Assembly: GCA_028275645.1 (NCBI GenBank)
Contig: JAPWUH010000030.1
Coordinates: 1 to 10,509, forward strand
Direction of reading: 5' to 3'
Source of the DNA: Caldivirga sp.
Lineage (GTDB): Archaea > Thermoproteota > Thermoprotei > Thermoproteales > Thermocladiaceae
DNA length: 10,509 bases
Below the pieces are notes generated by a model that was not told the DNA's origin, did not search any database, and was given only the letters and a program-made list of their open reading frames with translations. Each line of letters starts with the position of its first letter. Position 1 is the first letter of the stretch. The translations under genes and the position numbers were made by a program. Below are positions 1 through 5,675 of this stretch, one piece after another.

Positions 1-590
1 TGTATGACGAGGCCTATAGGCACCTCTACTACGAGGGTGAGCACACCTACGCCCTAAGGTACGACACTCATAACGTCGTGGCGTTGAACACCTTCTCAAA
101 GGACCCTGCACTACCAGGCTGGAGGCTGGGCTTCGTGGTGGCTGATGAGCAGGTGCTGGAGGTGTTTAACAGGGTTAAGCAGTACATCAACATTAACCCA
201 CCAACCCCAGCCCAATACATCGGCCTCCTCTACCTGCGCAGGTACAAGGCAGATTTCATAAAGGAGGTGATACCTGTCTTCAGGGAGAGGAGGGATGCTG
301 TTTACGATAGCCTCAGGACTTTGCTACCGGATGCGAGGGTTATGAAGCCTAGGGCTGGGCTCTTCATATTCCCAGACCTATCAAGTTACCTAAGGAGGGC
401 TGGGATTAATGACCTGGAGTTTTCACTGAGGCTGCTTAGGGAGGAGCACGTCGGCGTTGTCCCAGGTTCAGCCTTCGGTGACGGTGGGGTTAACCACGTT
501 AGGATTAACTTCACCAGGGAAACCGTGGATAGGCTTAGGGAGGGCGTGGAGAGGATGGCAAATCTGTTGAGAAGGCTGTCGGCGCTGTAA
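1..590 (+). CDS. Class I/II PLP-dependent aminotransferase, C-terminal part (5'-truncated by window edge)
   Basis: The reading frame is open from base 3 with no need for a start, so the gene begins before the window; 195 residues are visible up to the TAA. Seen: a DEAY motif at visible residues 2-5, where the Asp pairs with the pyridine nitrogen of PLP in fold-type I enzymes; an SK pair with the Schiff-base lysine at visible residue 33, followed by a GWRLGF segment; and near the end a VRINFT segment whose Arg (about residue 167) is the expected substrate alpha-carboxylate binder. These are hallmarks of aspartate/aromatic-type aminotransferases, which move an amino group between an amino acid and a 2-oxo acid in the cytoplasm. 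The substrate cannot be read from this fragment. An aromatic substrate would fit with iorAB about 3 kb away, but this is only inference. It converges on the VWA gene with a 3-bp gap. Confidence 0.93.
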   Translation, partial: YDEAYRHLYYEGEHTYALRYDTHNVVALNTFSKDPALPGWRLGFVVADEQVLEVFNRVKQYININPPTPAQYIGLLYLRRYKADFIKEVIPVFRERRDAVYDSLRTLLPDARVMKPRAGLFIFPDLSSYLRRAGINDLEFSLRLLREEHVGVVPGSAFGDGGVNHVRINFTRETVDRLREGVERMANLLRRLSAL

Positions 591-593
591 GGG

Positions 594-1949
594 TTATAGC
601 CTCCTCAAGACGTTGATTAGAGACCTGGCGTTCAGGTTATGTATCTTGGTTACCTTTGGCCCAAGTGTTTCCAGCGCCGAGCGCTCATTACCAATCAGGA
701 TGATTCTATAGTCGCTGAAGCCCGATAGGCCCTGCTTAATGAGCGCCAGGTCCAGTTCATCATCCTCACCATCCGTTATCAAAACCAGTTTATAGTTCCT
801 CAGGGCTGGGTTCCTGCGGGCATCCTCATAAGCCGCCCTAATGGCTGAGGTTATGTTTGTGCCGCCCAGTGGTACTAGGGATAGGAGTGTCTTCACAATG
901 TCCCTCTTATTCGTCATTAACTGGTAAATCTGCTGGTCAAAGAACCTGGCCACAACCTCATGACCCTTCATGATCATGACTATGGCCAGCGCCGCCGCCC
1001 AGGTTATCTTACTCACGTTACTGTACTCAAATATGTTATTCATAACCGTGTAGAACATGCTCCCACTCTTATCAATGACAAGGTAAATCTTGGGCTTCCT
1101 CATCATCCTCCTCTCCTTAACCGTCAAGCTCCCGGTAGCTAACTTGTAGGCGTATATTGGCTTAACGAACCTGGCCAGTGCCCTATTGATGGGCGTCAGG
1201 TCCTTAACCTCATTAACCCTACTCATCCTCTTTATCCCAGTCACAACACCCTTGTCAAGGGTCTCATTAAGCAGCCCCTCATCATACATGCGGCTTGACT
1301 CCACGACAAGCCTAAGGAGCGAGTTAAGCATATTAACGAGCCTAGCCCTATATGGGTCTACGTCCGTGTCCAGTATTAGCTCAGCCACCTCATGCCCTAT
1401 GGCTGGGCCTAAAATGGAGCGAACCTTGTTAATGGTGTCGTTAATCTTCTTCATGTTGCCCATGTAGAAGGATATCAATGACTTAATCTCCCTATCCAAC
1501 ATGTTCCTACTCTCCTTAGACAACTGCGACGACCCATTTGACACATCCTTAAGTGCATTGGACAGTCTCTCATTGCGCTCAATCCTATTAAGCATGTTGA
1601 CGTATATTCTAAGTAGCTTAACGGCCATGATCCTTGACAACCTCCCATTAAGCCTAGTTAACCTAGACACCTCGGCGTACTGCTCACTGTTAATGTAATT
1701 GCTCACTATCAACCTCCACAGGGCCCTATACTTGTCGTTATCAACACCACCCCTCAATATGGGTTGCCTGTAGTGTATGTAAAATGAGTCGGCCAGTATG
1801 TAGTTCTTAACCTTCTCCAGGTTAGGCACCATGTGGCGCCTGGCCATTAGGAAAACCTCCCTAAGCCTATAGCGGGTTAACTCCTCCCCGTAGTCCACGT
1901 TGAGGAGTATGCCATATTCCTCCTCACTGCTCTGACCCATATATGGCAC
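594..1949 (-). CDS. ViaA-like protein with C-terminal von Willebrand factor A (VWA) domain
   Basis: This is a 451-residue protein in two parts. Residues 1 to about 280 are helical and charged with no motif I recognise. Residues about 286-450 form a VWA domain with a complete MIDAS metal site: DKSGS (Asp293, Ser295, Ser297), the GGTN threonine (Thr364) and the ITDGEDD aspartate (Asp393). A helical N-terminal half, a C-terminal VWA and a length close to 480 residues match bacterial ViaA, the partner of RavA. The gene directly follows, and overlaps, a RavA-like AAA+ gene, which supports a two-protein machine. The likely role is substrate or partner recognition for a MoxR-type chaperone in the cytoplasm (inference). 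The start is uncertain: the GTG at 1949 overlaps the AAA+ gene by 26 bp, and an in-frame ATG at 1940 overlaps by 17 bp. Both have purine-rich sequence 5-8 nt upstream. Confidence 0.88.
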   Translation of the reverse strand: MPYMGQSSEEEYGILLNVDYGEELTRYRLREVFLMARRHMVPNLEKVKNYILADSFYIHYRQPILRGGVDNDKYRALWRLIVSNYINSEQYAEVSRLTRLNGRLSRIMAVKLLRIYVNMLNRIERNERLSNALKDVSNGSSQLSKESRNMLDREIKSLISFYMGNMKKINDTINKVRSILGPAIGHEVAELILDTDVDPYRARLVNMLNSLLRLVVESSRMYDEGLLNETLDKGVVTGIKRMSRVNEVKDLTPINRALARFVKPIYAYKLATGSLTVKERRMMRKPKIYLVIDKSGSMFYTVMNNIFEYSNVSKITWAAALAIVMIMKGHEVVARFFDQQIYQLMTNKRDIVKTLLSLVPLGGTNITSAIRAAYEDARRNPALRNYKLVLITDGEDDELDLALIKQGLSGFSDYRIILIGNERSALETLGPKVTKIHNLNARSLINVLRRL

Positions 1950-3063
1950 CCTTCAACCTCTGTATTAGGTAATCCGTCTCCTCTATTTCACTCATGTATA
2001 GGCTAAGCAGTGACCTATCCCACTTAGTCTTAAGCCTGTTAAGGGTCTCCTCAGCCTCCTTAATCTTCTGGGCTGCCTCATTAATCATGTTATTGTTGAC
2101 GAGGGCCTTAGCCTCACTGACCAGGTCACTCACCTTAAGTAATTCATCGGGTAGGTGGGCTGTTAAGAAGGCTTCGTACTCGTTCAACTGATCCTTGTCG
2201 TGGACTAGGTAGCGGGCAACCTTCATAACGGCAACCCTAAGCATGGTGGCGTTGACCTGGCTCAGGGGGAACCCCTGGATAATTAAGTAGGCTAGGGCGT
2301 AGAGGGGCACCTTTATCCTGGTCCTGTTGCTTATGGAGATGTGCTCAACGAAGTCGGCTATTATCGGTGAAACCACCTTGGCTATGTCGTTTATGTTCTC
2401 ATAGAGGTGCGTAACCAACTCATTGTACGTGTTCCTAATCAACTCCATGGTAGCCATGGGGGTTAGCCTCTCCGTCTCTCTACGCAGGTACCAACCCTTT
2501 GTTAGTAGAGTCTCCGTGTCCTCAGGTGATGCGTACTCTGTAAAGGTCCTTAGGGGGAATCTATCGTAGAGGGCCTGCAACTCCTCCTCCTCTGGAATCC
2601 TATTACTGCTGCCGAAGACCGTCCAGGTCTTGACTGGGATTATCTTATCCCCATCGTAAACAACCCTCTCGTTAAGTAATGAAAGGAGTGTGTTCAGTAT
2701 TGCGCTTGAGGCATTGAATATCTCGTCGAGCAGAGCGAAGTCACTCTCAACTATTGAATTGGCGTAAATCCTCTCAACCTTACCCTCAAGCAGCTTAGCC
2801 ACATCTATGGGCCCAAGTATCTCCTCGAGGTCCATGAACTTCGTCAACTGCCTGTAAAACCACTTAGCGTTAAGTAGCTTAGAAAGCACGTAGACTAAGG
2901 TTGTCTTAGCGGTTCCAGGCGGCCCTATGAGTAGGTAGTTCTCCCTGGCCAGGGTTGACATTAAGATGCCGGTAACCTCGTTACTGTACTTGTAAAACAT
3001 GCTGTTCAACTTCAGGTACAGGTTCCTAATATCCTCAATACCCTTACCTCCCACAGGCTCCAT
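1924..3063 (-). CDS. MoxR-family AAA+ ATPase, RavA-like
   Basis: This 379-residue ATPase has Walker A GPPGTAKT (47-54), Walker B ending in LLDE (111-114), sensor-1 Asn154 in GSSN, an arginine-finger candidate Arg168 in LYDRF, and a sensor-2 candidate Arg247 in ISNRT. Two stretches resemble bacterial RavA more than generic MoxR: the LTKFMDLEEILGPI segment (73-86), and AILNTLLSLLNER (121-133) just after Walker B. After the AAA+ core (to about 290) comes a helical, probably coiled tail (about 305-375). I do not see the beta-rich LARA insertion of E. coli RavA, and the protein is about 120 residues shorter. MoxR ATPases with VWA partners act as chaperones or remodellers in enzyme maturation; the target here is unknown. 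It is the first gene of a two-gene unit with the VWA gene, starts at an ATG, and has a TATA-like box 25 bp upstream, suggesting a leaderless transcript. Confidence 0.9.
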   Translation of the reverse strand: MEPVGGKGIEDIRNLYLKLNSMFYKYSNEVTGILMSTLARENYLLIGPPGTAKTTLVYVLSKLLNAKWFYRQLTKFMDLEEILGPIDVAKLLEGKVERIYANSIVESDFALLDEIFNASSAILNTLLSLLNERVVYDGDKIIPVKTWTVFGSSNRIPEEEELQALYDRFPLRTFTEYASPEDTETLLTKGWYLRRETERLTPMATMELIRNTYNELVTHLYENINDIAKVVSPIIADFVEHISISNRTRIKVPLYALAYLIIQGFPLSQVNATMLRVAVMKVARYLVHDKDQLNEYEAFLTAHLPDELLKVSDLVSEAKALVNNNMINEAAQKIKEAEETLNRLKTKWDRSLLSLYMSEIEETDYLIQRLKGAIYGSEQ

Positions 3064-3083
3064 AATTTAACAGTCCTCAACCT

Positions 3084-3092
3084 GTTTATAAT
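3084..3092 (-). promoter_or_regulatory. TATA-like box of the AAA+/VWA operon
   Basis: On the minus strand this reads ATTATAAAC, centred about 25 bp upstream of the AAA+ gene's ATG (3063). Archaeal transcription starts about 25 bp downstream of the TATA centre, so the start site would fall on or next to the ATG, giving a leaderless message. No Shine-Dalgarno-like run precedes this ATG. The element separates this operon from iorAB, although read-through from iorB (61 bp upstream) cannot be excluded. Confidence 0.6.
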
Positions 3093-3124
3093 GGTTTGCA
3101 CGCTACACACCACTTAACTGAAGT

Positions 3125-3709
3125 TCAGAGCCTAGCCGAGGTGACGCTGTAACCTAGTCTAAAGGCCTTCAGGTTCTCTTGAACCGCCTTACCTATGACC
3201 TTAACTATAGCCCCTTCGACGGCATCCATGCTTATCAACTCCCTAACCCTGGTTAACGCGAATAAAGCCCCAAGCATCACCATGTTCTCGAAGATTGGGT
3301 TACCTAACTTAACGGCGTAGTCGTAGGCGTTTATGAAGTGAGCCCACGCCACCCTACCCTTGATCTCAGCCTCCACATCCTCGGGTTTAGGCAGCCTACC
3401 CCTGAAGGCTGGTGGTATCAGTCTTCTGTTGGCTATAAGCACAGTACCTGGGTTGGTGTATGGGAGTGCCCTGAGCGCCTCAATCAACTCGAAGGCAACC
3501 ACCACATCAGCCCCACCCATCGGTATTAGGGGTGAGTGGGCTTCACCAACCCTGACATGTACGTCCACTGCCCCACCCCTCTGACTCAACCCATGGGTCT
3601 CAGCCACAGTCACCCTAAGCCCCGAGTCCACCGCCGCCTGGCCAATGACGGAGGCGAAGGTTATTAACCCCTGTCCCCCAACCCCGGTTAGGTAAATGTT
3701 CAGCTTCAT
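3125..3709 (-). CDS. iorB: Indolepyruvate:ferredoxin oxidoreductase, beta subunit
   Basis: This 194-residue protein matches the pyruvate ferredoxin/flavodoxin oxidoreductase gamma-type domain. It has a glycine-rich GVGGQG at 9-14, then a THGLSQRGG segment at 38-46 that is strongly conserved in IorB and related 2-oxoacid oxidoreductase subunits. The length is normal for archaeal IorB. With IorA it oxidatively decarboxylates aryl pyruvates (indolepyruvate, phenylpyruvate, hydroxyphenylpyruvate) to aryl-acetyl-CoA and reduces ferredoxin, a step in fermentative aromatic amino-acid breakdown in the cytoplasm. It is translationally coupled to iorA: the iorA stop and iorB start share one base (TAATG). 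A purine-rich ribosome-binding site lies 6 nt before the ATG inside the end of iorA. Confidence 0.94.
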   Translation of the reverse strand: MKLNIYLTGVGGQGLITFASVIGQAAVDSGLRVTVAETHGLSQRGGAVDVHVRVGEAHSPLIPMGGADVVVAFELIEALRALPYTNPGTVLIANRRLIPPAFRGRLPKPEDVEAEIKGRVAWAHFINAYDYAVKLGNPIFENMVMLGALFALTRVRELISMDAVEGAIVKVIGKAVQENLKAFRLGYSVTSARL

Positions 3710-5556
3710 TAGAGCTCACCCCACTTACTAAGCCACCCACTGGGTTCACCGAGGGGCTTTATTGCGCCGTATGGGCAAACCTGGGCGCATACTGAACAGC
3801 CCACGCACGCTGCCTGGTCTATGGCGGCCTTGCCATTGTTGAGCCTAGTTATTGCTGGGCAGGCCAGTAGGTTGTAGCATATGCCGCATGCCCTACAGGC
3901 ATCCGCATCAACGGTATACTTAACCACCAATGCCCCACGGCCCCTAACCGCCTCCAGGGCGCACGCCCTCCTCATAACCACCACGGCCAGTTCACCACCC
4001 TTAACCTTCTCAATAGCATCCCTAAGGGTCTCCTTAGCCTCATTAACGTTGAATGGGTCCACTGTGTAGACGTGCTTAACCCCAATAGCCCTAGCCACAG
4101 CGCCTATGTCGATGACCTGCGTTGGGCTTGGTTGACCCCCAGTCATGGCCGTGTACCTGTTGTCAAGCACCACAATGAGCATGGGTGCCTTATTGTAAAC
4201 AGCATCCACCAGGGCCGGTAGCCCAGCGTGGAAGAAGGTTGAGTCCCCTATCACGGCCACGATGAATTGCCTACCCCCAGTACCCCTAAGCACACCCATG
4301 CCTAACCCTATTGAGCTACCCATGTTTGTTAAAAGGTCCTGCTCGTTAAATGGCGGGTTTATGCCAAGGGAGTAGCAGCCTATGTCGCCGCTGAACACTG
4401 GCTTAACCCTAGCCATTGCTGTTGCGATCTTCAACTCGTAGAAGGAGGCTGCGTGGGGGCAGCCTGGGCAGAATACGGGTGGGCGTGGGGGTGCGTTGAC
4501 AGCTTGCTGATGGTTAACCACCCTTCCTGTATCAACACCGAGAACCTTAGCTATACCCTCCTCAACGTTAATTAGCGTTAACTCGCCCACCATGGTGAAT
4601 AACCCCTCCGCCTTGCCGTAAACTGGAACCCTAACCCCCTCGTCGAAGAGGGCCTCCTTAACCTGAAACTCAACCACCGGGTCACCCTCCTCAACAACAA
4701 TGACCTTATCGGCCTTAGAGGCTGCATTAGCTATCAACTTCCTGGGCACTGGTACCGGCGACACTAGGTTAAGGATACTGGCCTTAACCTCAAGGTCCTC
4801 GAGGGCCTCCTTAACGTACCTATACGCAACTCCACTGGTAATGATGAGGGTACTCCCATCATCAACGTATTCGTGGGGTAGGTCTTCAACAAGCGCCTTA
4901 ACCTCCTCCCAACGTTTAACAAGTTCCCCCTTAAGCAACCTGGCATTGGCCGGTACCAGGGCGTGGTGGGCTGGGTCCTTCACATAGCCGCTGGCGAATA
5001 TTGGCTTACCGAATCCACACACCTTAACAGGCTCCCTAACGTGGGAAACCCTAGTAACCAGCCTCATTATGACTGGGTGGTTGAGCCTACTACTGAAGTC
5101 CATTGATAACTTAACTAAGTCCGCAGCGTTCTGGGGGTTGTAAGGTTCGAAGACTGGTATGCGGGAGTGTAGGCCAACCCACCTGTTGTCCTGCTCATTC
5201 TGGCTTGACCACATGCCCGGGTCATCGGCAGTTATAATCAGCAGGCTATTCCTAACCCCCGTGTAGGCGCTCGACATGAGGGGGTCCATGGCTACGTTCA
5301 ACCCAACGTGCTTCATGCTGACTAGGGCCCTGGCCCCGGCTAAGGCTGCCCCATAGGCAACCTCGAAGGCAACCTTCTCATTACTCGACCACTCGACGTA
5401 GGTCCCAGTCTCCCCAGCGTGTTCAAAAATGTACTCAATAATCTCGCTGCTTGGCGTGCCTGGGTAACCAGCAGCCACGGCGACACCAGCCTCTAGGGCG
5501 GCGTGGGCTACTGCGTGGTTACCCAGCATGAACCTTACCGTGCAGTTGGCCATCAT
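3709..5556 (-). CDS. iorA: Indolepyruvate:ferredoxin oxidoreductase, alpha subunit
   Basis: This 615-residue protein is full length for archaeal IorA. Domains in order: an N-terminal thiamine-pyrophosphate pyrimidine-binding region with AGYPGTPSSEI (29-39); a middle domain with a VVEEGDPVVE segment (287-296); the CPGCPH motif (363-368) opening the TPP-binding domain; the TPP/Mg motif from GDS (437-439) to Asn466; and a C-terminal ferredoxin-like domain with two [4Fe-4S] motifs. Their cysteines are 554, 557, 560, 566 and 584, 587, 590, 594. It carries TPP and the electron path to ferredoxin, while IorB completes the active complex. The first cluster has five residues before its last Cys-Pro rather than the usual three. 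The start is ATG at 5556 or the adjacent ATG at 5553; a TATA-like box 23-26 bp upstream favours a leaderless transcript. First gene of iorA-iorB. Confidence 0.96.
   Translation of the reverse strand: MMANCTVRFMLGNHAVAHAALEAGVAVAAGYPGTPSSEIIEYIFEHAGETGTYVEWSSNEKVAFEVAYGAALAGARALVSMKHVGLNVAMDPLMSSAYTGVRNSLLIITADDPGMWSSQNEQDNRWVGLHSRIPVFEPYNPQNAADLVKLSMDFSSRLNHPVIMRLVTRVSHVREPVKVCGFGKPIFASGYVKDPAHHALVPANARLLKGELVKRWEEVKALVEDLPHEYVDDGSTLIITSGVAYRYVKEALEDLEVKASILNLVSPVPVPRKLIANAASKADKVIVVEEGDPVVEFQVKEALFDEGVRVPVYGKAEGLFTMVGELTLINVEEGIAKVLGVDTGRVVNHQQAVNAPPRPPVFCPGCPHAASFYELKIATAMARVKPVFSGDIGCYSLGINPPFNEQDLLTNMGSSIGLGMGVLRGTGGRQFIVAVIGDSTFFHAGLPALVDAVYNKAPMLIVVLDNRYTAMTGGQPSPTQVIDIGAVARAIGVKHVYTVDPFNVNEAKETLRDAIEKVKGGELAVVVMRRACALEAVRGRGALVVKYTVDADACRACGICYNLLACPAITRLNNGKAAIDQAACVGCSVCAQVCPYGAIKPLGEPSGWLSKWGEL
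3716..3722 (-). promoter_or_regulatory. Ribosome-binding site of iorB
   Basis: On the minus strand the sequence reads GGGGTGA, with a 6-nt spacer to the iorB ATG. It complements the CACCTCC-type 3' end of archaeal 16S rRNA and lies inside the last codons of iorA. This supports the ATG at 3709 and re-initiation of translation after iorA. Confidence 0.65.
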
Positions 5557-5574
5557 GCCTTAGGCTCGCTCAAT

Positions 5575-5583
5575 CTTTTAAAT
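5575..5583 (-). promoter_or_regulatory. TATA-like box of the iorAB operon
   Basis: On the minus strand this reads ATTTAAAAG, centred near 5579, about 23-26 bp upstream of the tandem ATG codons at 5556 and 5553. The predicted start site coincides with the start codon, so the mRNA is probably leaderless. The flanking sequence on the far side (5584-5635) is very AT-rich with other TATA-like runs, so a second, more distal start is possible. Confidence 0.6.
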
Positions 5584-5593
5584 CTATTGTTAT

Positions 5594-5610
5594 AAATATA
5601 GTTTATATTT
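5594..5610. repeat. Perfect 7-bp inverted repeat upstream of iorA (possible operator)
   Basis: AAATATA and its exact complement TATATTT flank a 3-bp GTT spacer. The centre of the element is about 23 bp upstream of the centre of the putative iorA TATA box. Dyads of this size near crenarchaeal promoters can bind dimeric Lrp- or MarR-type regulators. The surroundings are about 80 percent A/T, so a chance palindrome is quite possible. Confidence 0.3.
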
Positions 5611-5675
5611 CAATACATTAAATATATACTTAAACGCGGATGCGCAGTATTACCTGTTAAGGCGGCTATTGGCAG

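Noticed and set aside
960..1142. Small plus-strand open frame opposite the VWA domain
   Set aside because: It lies opposite the MIDAS region of a well-supported VWA gene, has no RBS or promoter and resembles no known protein.
3118..3128. Palindrome CTGAAGTTCAG across the iorB stop codon
   Set aside because: The arms are only 5 bp with a 1-nt centre, and no T-rich tract follows on the minus strand. It is too short to call a terminator or operator.
4700..4987. Plus-strand open frame of 95 codons opposite iorA
   Set aside because: It overlaps the well-supported iorA gene, has no domain and has no initiation signals.
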